Below, piece after piece: positions 25,285 through 33,942 of a stretch of 43,029 nt of DNA. The stretch is from positions 1 through 43,029 of the forward strand of contig JAPLPC010000218.1 in assembly GCA_026400425.1 (NCBI GenBank). The letters run 5' to 3'. Origin of the DNA: Hyphomicrobiales bacterium (GTDB lineage: Bacteria; Pseudomonadota; Alphaproteobacteria; Rhizobiales; Xanthobacteraceae). The notes beneath the pieces were generated by a model, which saw only the letters and a program-made list of their open reading frames with translations, was not told the origin of the DNA and did not search any database. Each line of letters begins with the position of its first letter. Position 1 is the stretch's first letter. The translations under genes were made by a program, and so were the position numbers.

Positions 25285-26496
25285 TCAGGCTGCTTTCGCC
25301 AGACCTAGCTCGGCCCAGATCTCCGCCAGCGCCTGCACCAGTTCATCGATATCAGCATCGGTGTGATGCGGTGACGGTGTGATACGCAATCGCTCGGTGC
25401 CACGCGGCACGGTTGGATAGTTGATCGGCTGCACATAAATGCCATAGCGATCGATCAGGACGTCGCTGATCTGCTTGCACAGCACGGGATCGCAGACCAT
25501 CACCGGCACGATGTGGCTGGGATTATCGAGGTGAGCGACGCCCGCCTGGTCCAGCCGTGCACGCAGCTGCGCCACACGGTCCTGATGACGGGCACGCTCT
25601 TCGGCGCTCCCCTTTAGGTGTCGGATGCTTGTCAGCGCCCCGGCCGCCACGGCAGGCGGCAAGGATGTTGTGAAAATGAAGGCTGACGCATAGCTGCGAA
25701 TGAAATCGCAGATCGTCGATGAGGCCGCCACATATCCGCCGATGACGCCGAACGCCTTGGCGAGCGTGCCTTCGATCACCGTCAAGCGATGGCTGAGACC
25801 CTCACGATCGGCAATTCCGCCGCCTTTCGGCCCATAAAGCCCGACAGCATGCACTTCGTCGAGATAGGTCATGGCGTTGTGTGCGTCCGCAACGTCGCAG
25901 AGTTCCGCGATCGGCGCGATATCCCCGTCCATGGAGTAGACGGACTCGAACGCGACCAGCTTTGGCGCATGCGGATCGAGATCGGACAATTTGCGCTCGA
26001 GATCGCGCGGATCGTTGTGTGCGAACACCCGCGTCTCGGCCCGCGAATGCCGGATGCCCTCGATCATCGATGCGTGGTTGAGTTCGTCGGACAGGATCGT
26101 GCAGCCGGGCATGCGCGACGCCAGTGTACTGAGCGACGCCATATTTGAAACATAGCCCGAGGTGAATAGCAGCGCTGCCTCCTTGCCATGCAGATCGGCG
26201 AGCTCCTGCTCCAGCAGCACGTGGTAATGGTTGGTTCCGGCGATATTGCGTGTTCCGCCGGCCCCTGCTCCGCAATCATCCAACGCCTGATGCATCGCCG
26301 CGAGCACCGCCGGATGCTGGCCCATGCCGAGATAATCGTTCGAGCACCAGACGGTCACCTCACCTTTCCCGGTGCCAGTATGATGCCTCGCACGGGGGAA
26401 ACTGCCCCGCTTGCGTTCCAGATCAGCGAATACGCGATAACGTCCTTCGCGATGCAGGCTATCGAGCTGGCGGCGAAAATAGGCTTCGTAATTCAT
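25285..26496 (-). CDS. hemA: 5-aminolevulinate synthase
   Basis: This 403-residue PLP enzyme condenses glycine with succinyl-CoA to 5-aminolevulinate, the first step of tetrapyrrole synthesis in alphaproteobacteria. The N-terminus MNYEAYFRRQLDSLHREGRYRVF is typical. The PLP lysine is at 247 in GTLAKAFGVIGG, and YLDEVHAVG and WCSNDYLGMGQHP are intact. The ATG at 26496 overlaps the puhE stop (ATGA) and follows GGGAGG, so the longer open frame is rejected. Its position at the end of the photosynthesis superoperon couples precursor supply to pigment synthesis. Confidence 0.97.
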   Translation of the reverse strand: MNYEAYFRRQLDSLHREGRYRVFADLERKRGSFPRARHHTGTGKGEVTVWCSNDYLGMGQHPAVLAAMHQALDDCGAGAGGTRNIAGTNHYHVLLEQELADLHGKEAALLFTSGYVSNMASLSTLASRMPGCTILSDELNHASMIEGIRHSRAETRVFAHNDPRDLERKLSDLDPHAPKLVAFESVYSMDGDIAPIAELCDVADAHNAMTYLDEVHAVGLYGPKGGGIADREGLSHRLTVIEGTLAKAFGVIGGYVAASSTICDFIRSYASAFIFTTSLPPAVAAGALTSIRHLKGSAEERARHQDRVAQLRARLDQAGVAHLDNPSHIVPVMVCDPVLCKQISDVLIDRYGIYVQPINYPTVPRGTERLRITPSPHHTDADIDELVQALAEIWAELGLAKAA

Positions 26497-27491
26497 GACG
26501 TCCTCCCGTTGATCGTTACAGCCGTATCGGCGCCGAGGCCGACAGCCGTTGCCAGTCCGCTTGCTGGATGCTGTTCGAGAAAGCGCTGACGAAATTTGTC
26601 TTCCAGACGTTGCCGGGCGTTGCTGTCGCGGCACTTTGTCGGCGCGGTGATCGGCGACGTTAGAGGCGTCACTGCGACCGCTGGGCTGTCGGCCGAGTCT
26701 GGGCTCTGGTCCATCTTCATCTCCTCCGGAGGACTTTGCGGGCGCATGCCCCAGCTCCACAGCGTCACCGCGGGCATCGGCAACAGCATGAACCAATGTT
26801 CGAGGACGCCGAGCGCGAACAACGTCGACACCAGTGTCAGGCTGACGATCTCGAACGGCGTCGCGGCAACCTCGACGATGCGTTGAATCATGATCACGAG
26901 CGCCGCGCAGGCCAATGACACGGAAATCGGAAAGAACGCGCTGACCGACTTCCGCGCGAAGTAGGTCTTGAGAAACTGCACCGGTATTGGCATCAATTGA
27001 TCATTGGTTACGGGAACGCCGAGAAACAGATTGATTTTTGCGCTTTGACGTAAAGTCCACAAGGCAGCAAACGTCCAAGCCGCGACCGGATTGCTCCCCC
27101 CCCAGGTCAGCGCAACGATGGCAGCACCGCAGATCAACAGAGCCACTTCGTGGTAGAGGATCGCCCGCAGAGCAAAGCCGAGACGCCGGGCTCCCTTGGC
27201 GTTCGCAGGACATGGCTCTGCTCGCGGGCCAGTCAGCCAGCCGGCGAGAAACGCAATCTCCTGCGCGCCCCATAGCAGGATCGTGCAGGTGAAGGAGACA
27301 TAGGCTGCGCTCGCGCTGACGTCATCGGCCGAAGCAGCAAGGCCGATCAGCGAACCGACCACCAAACCGATCGCGATGACCGCACGCAGCCATCCGAAAC
27401 GCCCGCTCATGCCGACCAGCAACAGCACGGCCCCGGTGCTGAACCACCACAGGAATGCGGCAAAGACGGGCGGTACGAAATAGGAGGCCAT
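26493..27491 (-). CDS. puhE: Photosynthetic complex assembly protein PuhE (DUF3623)
   Basis: This 332-residue inner-membrane protein has about six to eight hydrophobic segments and the family core LYHEVALLICGAAIVAL, RQSAKINLFLGVPVTNDQLMP and LGVLEHWFMLLP. PuhE modulates reaction-centre and bacteriochlorophyll production in Rhodobacter. The hydrophilic C-terminal tail (about residues 250-332), rich in Ser/Pro/Thr and then basic, is less conserved in the family and may be longer than usual. It begins 12 bp after acsF and overlaps hemA by four bases. Confidence 0.9.
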   Translation of the reverse strand: MASYFVPPVFAAFLWWFSTGAVLLLVGMSGRFGWLRAVIAIGLVVGSLIGLAASADDVSASAAYVSFTCTILLWGAQEIAFLAGWLTGPRAEPCPANAKGARRLGFALRAILYHEVALLICGAAIVALTWGGSNPVAAWTFAALWTLRQSAKINLFLGVPVTNDQLMPIPVQFLKTYFARKSVSAFFPISVSLACAALVIMIQRIVEVAATPFEIVSLTLVSTLFALGVLEHWFMLLPMPAVTLWSWGMRPQSPPEEMKMDQSPDSADSPAVAVTPLTSPITAPTKCRDSNARQRLEDKFRQRFLEQHPASGLATAVGLGADTAVTINGRTS

Positions 27492-27503
27492 TCCGGTGTT
27501 TCC

Positions 27504-28607
27504 TCACCACGCGGGCTGCAGACAGATGTCCTTCGGCAGCACATTGGACTTGGCGGGAATTAGATAGAGCCGCCCGAAAGCCAAGGCCGCCTGCGCGGCG
27601 AGCAACCCCCGTTTGACACCCTTCAATGCGCCCCCCGTCGCACGGACATCGGCCATCTTCTCCGAGATCGACCTCAGACGCTCCATTCCTGCGAGAAAGC
27701 GCGGATTGTCCAGGTCGATCGTGACCGGAAATACTTGTTTGGAGATTTCCGTCGTGATGCGAAAGACCTGCATATCGTAGTCGGTCGGGTGCATCCCCAA
27801 CGCATCGTGAAATGCCGGTCGCATGTGATCGCGGACATACATGGTTGCGAACACTGCGAGCAGAAAAAACTTGATCCAGAGCTTGTTAAAACCGCGCAGC
27901 AGCTTCGGATCGGCGCGCATCAGGAGGGCAAAGGCCTCGCCGTGGCGAAACTCGTCATTGCACCACAATTCGAACCACTGGAAGATGGGGTGAAATTGGC
28001 GCTCGGGAAGACGCTCCATCTGGCGAAAGATCGTGATGTAGCGTGCATAGCCGATTTTCTCGGACAGATATGTCGCGTAGAAAATGAACTTAGGCTTGAA
28101 ATACGTGTACTTCTTAACCTTGGTCAGGAAGCTGAGATCGACACCGATGCCGTGATCTTTCAGGATTTCGTTGATGAAGCCTGCGTGACGCGCCTCGTCT
28201 CGGCTCATGAAGCTGAACAGCTCCTGGATATCCTTGTTCTTGATCCGCTTCTTGATTTCCGCATAGAGCACGCAGCCGGAGAACTCCGCCGTGAGCGAGC
28301 TGACCAGGAAGTCCTTGAACTCCTTGCGAAGGTCAGGCGGCAACCTGTCGAGATCGTTCTTGAACTCATCGGTCTTGACGAAATGCGCCTTGTTGTGATC
28401 GGCGCGCAGTTCCTTGATCACCGCGTTCCATTCGGAGCGCACCAGTTCGACATCGAGCCGGTCCATCGCGTCGAAATCGGTGGTATAGAAGCGCGGGCTG
28501 AGGATGGTGTCCTCGCGCGCCAGCTCCGTGCTGTCGGTATTGCCTTTGATCGCAACCGGTGTCCGGGTTTGCAAGCTACCTTGCGCGCCACCTTCTATGG
28601 AGATCAT
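27504..28607 (-). CDS. acsF: Aerobic Mg-protoporphyrin IX monomethyl ester oxidative cyclase AcsF
   Basis: This 367-residue diiron protein makes the isocyclic ring E of (bacterio)chlorophyll using O2. The iron-binding segments are intact: LTAEFSGCVLYAEI, SRDEARHAGFIN and WCNDEFRHGEAF. The alphaproteobacterial cyclase also needs a BciE-type partner, which is not in this window. Its presence shows that pigment synthesis can run in air. The oxygen-independent BchE is not in the window. The ATG overlaps the stop of the upstream 100-residue gene. Confidence 0.96.
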   Translation of the reverse strand: MISIEGGAQGSLQTRTPVAIKGNTDSTELAREDTILSPRFYTTDFDAMDRLDVELVRSEWNAVIKELRADHNKAHFVKTDEFKNDLDRLPPDLRKEFKDFLVSSLTAEFSGCVLYAEIKKRIKNKDIQELFSFMSRDEARHAGFINEILKDHGIGVDLSFLTKVKKYTYFKPKFIFYATYLSEKIGYARYITIFRQMERLPERQFHPIFQWFELWCNDEFRHGEAFALLMRADPKLLRGFNKLWIKFFLLAVFATMYVRDHMRPAFHDALGMHPTDYDMQVFRITTEISKQVFPVTIDLDNPRFLAGMERLRSISEKMADVRATGGALKGVKRGLLAAQAALAFGRLYLIPAKSNVLPKDICLQPAW

Positions 28608-28906
28608 GCTGCCCTCCCATCCGAGAAACTGACTTCGTACAACTCGGTCAACTCAAGATATCCTTCGAGCTTCGCGCGCAGACGATCCAGCGCGCTACCC
28701 CGTACGACGGTCGCCATGCGCCGCACCACCAGACGCTCGCCGAAAGCGACGTGGGTGGGCGCGTTTTGCACGGTGACCTCGTCGCCCGGTTGAATCTGAA
28801 TATCGCCATCGAGCACCACATGCGCATGTAGCGTCTCCGAGCTCTGCTCGATCTCCACCGTGCACGGGACCTCGAAAGATCGACGCGTGCTCCAAGCCAG
28901 GGTCAT
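28604..28906 (-). CDS. Small conserved photosynthesis-cluster protein between puhC and acsF
   Basis: This 100-residue soluble protein has no obvious membrane segment. It reads as mainly beta-strand with QPGDEVTVQNAPTHVAFGERL, followed by a helical C-terminus (ALDRLRAKLEGYLELTELYEV). A small gene at this place, between puhC and acsF, is a regular feature of alpha-proteobacterial photosynthesis clusters. No function is known to me. Both ends overlap neighbours by four bases (ATGA), so it is translated as part of the chain. A role in cyclase or reaction-centre assembly is only inferred from position. Confidence 0.82.
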   Translation of the reverse strand: MTLAWSTRRSFEVPCTVEIEQSSETLHAHVVLDGDIQIQPGDEVTVQNAPTHVAFGERLVVRRMATVVRGSALDRLRAKLEGYLELTELYEVSFSDGRAA

Positions 28907-29358
28907 TGTCCGCCTCCCACCGTCATCAAGCGTGCGAAGGCCTGCCGGTTGGCCGAACCGAACGCATCGAGATCGATCGCCTTGCCGCTCGACGTATCCG
29001 TCAATGTGATCTGGCCATTGACATAGCGCGTCAGGCGAAATGGCGGCTCGGCGCCGACGTCACCGAGCTTTCGCTCGCGCGCAAGGCCACGCAACACGAC
29101 CCGGATGAAACCATTGCTCCCCGGAGGCAACGTATCGATCAACTGTTTCGTGCTGGAATCATAAACGAGAACTGTGCCACCGTGACCGTCTGCGAAATTG
29201 AGCTCACGGCTCTCTACGGCTGCCGGCAGCGTCATGCGGGTCGCCCCCGTGCCCGTCAACCGTGCGGTCGTCACGGCCGCAAGCGCGAACAGCACCAATG
29301 CTGCCGCCGCAAACAGGCCACCTTTCGGGATCAGCGATTGATTGATCGATGCAGCCAT
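28903..29358 (-). CDS. puhC: Photosynthetic complex assembly protein PuhC
   Basis: This protein of about 151 residues has one N-terminal membrane helix (about 13-34) and a periplasmic beta-rich domain (RELNFADGHGGTVLVYDSSTKQ, GFIRVVLRGLARERK). PuhC helps assemble the reaction centre and LH1. The ATG at 29358 is chosen over a TTG two codons earlier; AGGA lies ten bases upstream. It follows puhB by 15 bases. Confidence 0.9.
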   Translation of the reverse strand: MAASINQSLIPKGGLFAAAALVLFALAAVTTARLTGTGATRMTLPAAVESRELNFADGHGGTVLVYDSSTKQLIDTLPPGSNGFIRVVLRGLARERKLGDVGAEPPFRLTRYVNGQITLTDTSSGKAIDLDAFGSANRQAFARLMTVGGGQ

Positions 29359-29373
29359 GAGCAAATCGTCCTG

Positions 29374-30051
29374 TTATGCGGCAACGCTGGTTGGATCGCG
29401 GGAGATATAGTCCGACGCAGTCTCCTGGGCGGCGGGCGAGGCCGTCGCCGTGGCCAGCGATCTCGGCGAGCCGGTGAGCGCCTCCTGCATTTTCGCGGCT
29501 ACGGCTGCGGCATCGGGAACCGAGCGCAGCATGGGTTGCGAGACGACCAGCTTCCACGGACGCACATGCGGCCACAGCAGCAGATGCGACACGCGTTCCT
29601 TGTCGGCGAGCGCCAAAGGAATATCGCCGGAGCCATCGTGATAGATCTTCACGGCAGCGCCCGCGATCTTGCTCAGCGGGATGTTCATGGTCATCGGCAG
29701 CGCGACACCGAACTGCAGCAACACGCGCTTGCTGGTGATCGTGTAACAGCAGGCGCGGGCGAACAACCATGCGAGCCCCATCAGCACCGCGACGCTGATC
29801 AAGGCCGGAACGACCGTCGCGGCGATCGTCCAACCGATATCCGCGGCCGGCGCGCCCACACTCCAGTTCGACCACAGGCGCCAGGCCAGGAATGCTCCGA
29901 AATAGAGCGGCACCTCACGAACGTGAAACGCGCGCAGTGCGAGGCCTTTCACTGTCGGCCTGCCCTGCCAGATCACGCGTTCGCCGTCCGGCAGAGGCGC
30001 GGTAAGTTCCTTTAACTGCGACGCCTCAAACTGTTTGATGTCGTGTTTCAC
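29374..30051 (-). CDS. puhB: Photosynthetic complex assembly protein PuhB
   Basis: This 225-residue membrane protein has a cytoplasmic N-terminus with LPDGERVIWQGRP, two or three hydrophobic segments (about 45-105) and a PH-like domain (CYTITSKRVLLQFGVALPMTMNIPLSKI). PuhB is an assembly factor for the reaction centre. It starts with GTG that overlaps the puhA stop (GTGA). The Ala/Ser/Thr-rich C-terminal tail is low-complexity. Confidence 0.91.
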   Translation of the reverse strand: MKHDIKQFEASQLKELTAPLPDGERVIWQGRPTVKGLALRAFHVREVPLYFGAFLAWRLWSNWSVGAPAADIGWTIAATVVPALISVAVLMGLAWLFARACCYTITSKRVLLQFGVALPMTMNIPLSKIAGAAVKIYHDGSGDIPLALADKERVSHLLLWPHVRPWKLVVSQPMLRSVPDAAAVAAKMQEALTGSPRSLATATASPAAQETASDYISRDPTSVAA

Positions 30052-30860
30052 AGCAATGGCTCCTGTCGTGCCGGCGTCGCGTAGAGCATGCCGCCACCAT
30101 AATATCCGACGATGCGATCCTCCTCGCGCTTGGTGACCTGATCCGGATTGGCCAGCGCGGGAACATCGGCAAACTGGCGGCCGAGAATGGCGTGCACGCT
30201 GACGCGACCGCGGGGCTTGTCGATCAGAGCGAATGGCAACGGCAGCAAAACTCTTTTGGTGGCGATCGGCACTTGCGACTCCGATCCGACCGCAACCGGG
30301 CCTTTTGATGCTGCCGCGGCGACTTCGACTTCGAGGTAACGAGCGATGGCCTCAGCGCGATCGACCCAGACATCGACGACCACGCCGCCGATTTCCCGAT
30401 CGCAACCGATCACGTTCATGCCACGCGGATCCGGGTCTTCTGCTGCAAGCGTCGTGGCCGGTGTCATGCGCAATGGCACGATGCAGGGGATATCTTCCAT
30501 GGTGAGTTCAGGCACGTCTTCGCGGTCGGCCCATGAGCCCGGCCCGACGCCATCGCGCATCGGATCGCCAGTTGGCGCATAAGGGGCGCCTGGCCAGCGA
30601 GCGATGGGGGCCACCGCGACATCGCGGCGATCATTGCCGTGATTGGGCAATGTCGCGACGTGCCCTGTGCGAAGGCGATACGACTTGGCCTCCGGCATAC
30701 GCGGGAAACCATGGGCGACGCCGCCGCCGCCGGTATTGGATTCGAGCGGATAGCCTTCACGCTTGTCTTCGCGTCGAAGATAGAAGATCAGACACGCAAA
30801 GAAGATCCAGAAAACGTAAAGCGTGACTTGTGCTACGTCCAGATAAGCATCGCCTTGCAT
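30048..30860 (-). CDS. puhA: Photosynthetic reaction centre H subunit
   Basis: This 270-residue subunit caps the cytoplasmic side of the reaction centre and guides proton entry to QB. The single membrane helix is near residues 10-28 (VTLYVFWIFFACLIFYL), followed by REGYPLE. APTGDPMRDGVGPGSW, GCDREIGGVVVDVWVDRAE and the C-terminal EEDRIVGYYGGGMLYATP are conserved; the glutamate of DREIGG corresponds to Glu173 of Rhodobacter. It lies 21 bp after lhaA and overlaps puhB. Confidence 0.96.
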   Translation of the reverse strand: MQGDAYLDVAQVTLYVFWIFFACLIFYLRREDKREGYPLESNTGGGGVAHGFPRMPEAKSYRLRTGHVATLPNHGNDRRDVAVAPIARWPGAPYAPTGDPMRDGVGPGSWADREDVPELTMEDIPCIVPLRMTPATTLAAEDPDPRGMNVIGCDREIGGVVVDVWVDRAEAIARYLEVEVAAAASKGPVAVGSESQVPIATKRVLLPLPFALIDKPRGRVSVHAILGRQFADVPALANPDQVTKREEDRIVGYYGGGMLYATPARQEPLL

Positions 30861-30881
30861 GGGACGGCTCCTTGTTGCCGG

Positions 30882-32315
30882 CTAGCCTGGAAATTCCGCC
30901 AGGCCGAACTTGGACGGGGATCGCGTGGGTTTGACGTGAGAACTGCGTACCAATGGACCGATCGCGACCAGGGTCGCGAACAGCAAAGCTATTTCGATGT
31001 GATAGACGACGCTGTAACCGACCGTCGGGCCGGTCAATGCGCGGCCGAGCAGGCCGTGAGAAGACAGCGACGTCACCGCGTCGCGAAGGCTTCCGCCCAG
31101 CGCAATGCCGGTACCGGCAGCTGTGGCTTGCACAGCGCCCCAGGTGCCAAGCGCAAGGCCACTTTCGCCGTCGCGTGCCAGTGCCATGGCAGCGGTCAAC
31201 GTTCCTGCTGCGAACAATCCGCCCCCAAATCCGATCAGCATCGTGCCGCCCCGGAACAGTAGTACCGAATTCAACGGCGCCGCGAAGATGACGGCGGCAA
31301 AGGCGAACACCCCGACCACCGCGCCGAAACCGGCAATCCGGTAGGGATCGGCATCGCGCCCCAGCGTACGCGCCGCGAGGCCAAAGCCGCCCAATGTGCC
31401 GATGGCGAAGAATGCAGTCAGCGCCGTGGTTTGTCCGACACTCAGCAGCAGGATCTCGGCACCGTATGGCTCGAGCAGGATGTCCTGCATCGAAAATGCC
31501 GCTGTCCCCAATGCCAAGGCTACCAGCACCCGGACAGACCCACCTGAAGCACGAAATTTGGCCCAGGATTGCTGAAACCGCGGCCGCGCGCGGCTGGCAG
31601 CCGTCAGCAAGGGATTGCGCGCCTCCTGCTTCCACAACGCCACGACGTTCAAAGCCATTTGCGTCACTGCGACGCCCTGGATGATCTGGATCAGCCTGAT
31701 CTCGTCGAAATTGCGGAGCAACTCGCTGAAGATCACAGCGCTCCCGGCCATGCCGATCAGCAGCATTACGTAGAGGAACGCGACCACACGCGGGCGAGCG
31801 TCTTCCGGTGCGAGATCGGTGGCGAGCGCAAGGCCCGCCGTTTGCGTCGTATGCATACCCGCGCCGATGAGCAGGAAGGCCAATGCCGCACCGATCTGGC
31901 CGTAGCCGGCCGGATATTCGCCCGTGCCGGACAGCACCAGCATCGCGAACGGAAGGATGGCAAATCCGCCAAACTGCAGCAGCGAGCCCATCCAGATATA
32001 CGGCACCCGCCGCCAGCCCAGGACCGAGCGGTGATTGTCGGATTTGAAGCCGATCAGCACACGGAACGGCGCGAACACCAACGGGATCGACACCATGAGC
32101 GACACCAGCAATGTGGAGACGTTCAGCTCGATGATCATCACACGGTTCAACGTGCCGTTGAGCAGCACGATCGAAATTCCGACGGACACCTGAAACAGCG
32201 ATAATCGTAGCAGACGACCGAGCGGCAGCTCTTTCGTCGCAGCATCGGCGAATGGCAGGAAGCGCGTGCCAAGACGCATCCAGCCTTTCGCGAGAGATGC
32301 CGATATCTGCTTCAT
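30882..32315 (-). CDS. lhaA: LhaA/PucC-family light-harvesting 1 assembly protein
   Basis: This 477-residue protein of the BCD/PucC family has about 12 membrane helices (major-facilitator-like). LhaA is needed for assembly of LH1. Family marks include GTLNRVMIIELNV, FRVLIGFKSDNHRSVLGWRRVPYIW, GAGMHTTQTAGLALATDL and GFGGGLFAAGTLTAAM. Its position between bchM and puhA is the standard place for lhaA rather than pucC. The ATG overlaps the bchM stop (ATGA). Confidence 0.93.
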   Translation of the reverse strand: MKQISASLAKGWMRLGTRFLPFADAATKELPLGRLLRLSLFQVSVGISIVLLNGTLNRVMIIELNVSTLLVSLMVSIPLVFAPFRVLIGFKSDNHRSVLGWRRVPYIWMGSLLQFGGFAILPFAMLVLSGTGEYPAGYGQIGAALAFLLIGAGMHTTQTAGLALATDLAPEDARPRVVAFLYVMLLIGMAGSAVIFSELLRNFDEIRLIQIIQGVAVTQMALNVVALWKQEARNPLLTAASRARPRFQQSWAKFRASGGSVRVLVALALGTAAFSMQDILLEPYGAEILLLSVGQTTALTAFFAIGTLGGFGLAARTLGRDADPYRIAGFGAVVGVFAFAAVIFAAPLNSVLLFRGGTMLIGFGGGLFAAGTLTAAMALARDGESGLALGTWGAVQATAAGTGIALGGSLRDAVTSLSSHGLLGRALTGPTVGYSVVYHIEIALLFATLVAIGPLVRSSHVKPTRSPSKFGLAEFPG

Positions 32316-33013
32316 TGCGGCGTCATCTCCAGCGCCTGCGACTTGTAGAAGCCACTGGTGACGCGATGGCTGCGACCGGATGTCCAGCGCTCGAGCCCCT
32401 GCTCGCTCGCCAGCAGATCGATCAAGCGATGCGCCGCGACGGGTTCGATGGCCGGCGCGCGATCACCGCGCGGAAACAGCCGGCCGACCGCATGCATCAC
32501 CGTCAATGCCGGCGTCTTCGGTGCGAAGGTCACGAGCATGGCGTGATTGGTGCGCGCCGCCAGACCCGCCATGATCCGGCAGATGTCGGTTGCGCGGTAA
32601 TGGATCAGCGAGTCCATGGCGACGACATAATCGAAGCGTCCGAGCGCGACGTCGAGCATGTCTCCCGACCGAAACTCAATCGATGACGTATCGATATCGA
32701 ACGGGATGCGTGTGCGCGCAACTTCGACCAATGTCGGCGACAGATCGATCGCGACCACCTGCGCCCCGCGCCGCGCCGCTTCGACCGACAGCGCCCCGGT
32801 ACCACAGCCCGCGTCGAGCAAACGCATGCCATGCAGGGTTTCCGGCAGCCAGGACAACAACGTGTTGCGCATCTCGTCGCGCCCTGCCCGCACCGTCGCG
32901 CGGATACGCCCGACCGGAGCATCCGATGTGAGCCGTGCCCAAGCATCGACCGCCGTGCGATCGAAATAGTTTTCCAGTTCGCTGCGTCTTTCGAGATAGC
33001 TGGCGACACTCAT
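32312..33013 (-). CDS. bchM: Mg-protoporphyrin IX O-methyltransferase
   Basis: This 233-residue SAM-dependent enzyme methylates Mg-protoporphyrin IX, giving the substrate of the cyclase. The SAM-binding motif LLDAGCGTGALSVEAARRG lies at about 65-83, with AIDLSPTLVEVA next. DYVVAMDSLIHY and SGFYKSQALE are typical of BchM. The ATG at 33013 overlaps the bchL stop by one base (TGATG); a TTG one codon upstream is less likely. Confidence 0.96.
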   Translation of the reverse strand: MSVASYLERRSELENYFDRTAVDAWARLTSDAPVGRIRATVRAGRDEMRNTLLSWLPETLHGMRLLDAGCGTGALSVEAARRGAQVVAIDLSPTLVEVARTRIPFDIDTSSIEFRSGDMLDVALGRFDYVVAMDSLIHYRATDICRIMAGLAARTNHAMLVTFAPKTPALTVMHAVGRLFPRGDRAPAIEPVAAHRLIDLLASEQGLERWTSGRSHRVTSGFYKSQALEMTPQ

Positions 33014-33942
33014 CAATCGAACCCCAACAGATCGAAGATTTCACGATCCTTCAGCGACCTGCCCGGCGTCGGCACGATTTTGCCTTCCCAGAGCTCGGTC
33101 GCAAGGCGCATATATTCGTCGGTCACCGCCCTCAGTTCCGGCGTCTCGTCCATCTCGAACAAAGTCGATTTCTTCAGACGACTTTTACGGATGACGTCGA
33201 GGTCCGGGAAATGAGCGATGCGATTGAGGCCGGCGCTGGCGTTGTATTTGTCGATCTGATCGGTGTCCGTGCTGCGATTGGCGATGACGCCACCGAGCCT
33301 CACCCCGTAATTCTTCGACTTGGCTTCGATGGCCGCCACGATGCGATTCATCGCGAAGATGGAGTCGAAGTCATTCGCCGCCACGATCAGCGCGCGATCC
33401 GAATGCTGCAAAGGTGCGGCGAAGCCGCCACAGACGACGTCGCCGAGCACGTCGAAGATCACGACATCGGTGTCTTCGAGCAGATGATGTTCCTTCAAAA
33501 GCTTGACGGTCTGGCCGACGACATAACCGCCGCACCCGGTCCCTGCCGGTGGTCCCCCGGCCTCCAGACACATCACCCCATTATAGCCTTCAAAGACGAA
33601 ATCTTCCGGGCGCAGTTCTTCCGCATGAAAGTTCACGGATTCGAGCACGTCGATCACCGTGGGTACCAGCCGCTTGGTCAGCGTAAAGGTCGAATCGTGC
33701 TTGGGATCGCAGCCAATCTGCAGCACGCGCTTGCCGAGCTTGGAAAACGCCACCGACAGATTTGAAGACGTTGTGCTCTTACCGATGCCGCCTTTGCCGT
33801 AAACCGAGAACACCTTGGCTGTCCCGATCTTGACCTGCGGATCGATCTGCACCTGCACGCTGCCTTCGCCATCGCCGCAGCGCGATGCGCTTTTCAATCT
33901 GAGATGTCCTTCGATTGCAGAGGGCGGGACTTGAATGTTCAT
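33013..33942 (-). CDS. bchL: Light-independent protochlorophyllide reductase, iron-sulfur ATPase subunit BchL
   Basis: This 309-residue NifH-like protein passes electrons with ATP hydrolysis to the BchNB component. The P-loop GKGGIGKST is at 49-57. Cys137 and Cys171, 34 residues apart, match the two cluster-ligating cysteines that hold a [4Fe-4S] between two monomers. The gene is complete and looks fully functional, in contrast to bchN and bchB upstream. The ATG overlaps the bchH stop (ATGA). The N-terminal 30 residues before the conserved core are variable in the family. Confidence 0.96.
   Translation of the reverse strand: MNIQVPPSAIEGHLRLKSASRCGDGEGSVQVQIDPQVKIGTAKVFSVYGKGGIGKSTTSSNLSVAFSKLGKRVLQIGCDPKHDSTFTLTKRLVPTVIDVLESVNFHAEELRPEDFVFEGYNGVMCLEAGGPPAGTGCGGYVVGQTVKLLKEHHLLEDTDVVIFDVLGDVVCGGFAAPLQHSDRALIVAANDFDSIFAMNRIVAAIEAKSKNYGVRLGGVIANRSTDTDQIDKYNASAGLNRIAHFPDLDVIRKSRLKKSTLFEMDETPELRAVTDEYMRLATELWEGKIVPTPGRSLKDREIFDLLGFD

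Noticed and set aside
27735..28793. 352-codon plus-strand frame opposite acsF
   Set aside because: AcsF is complete and conserved on the other strand. The plus-strand product is low-complexity and has no ribosome site.
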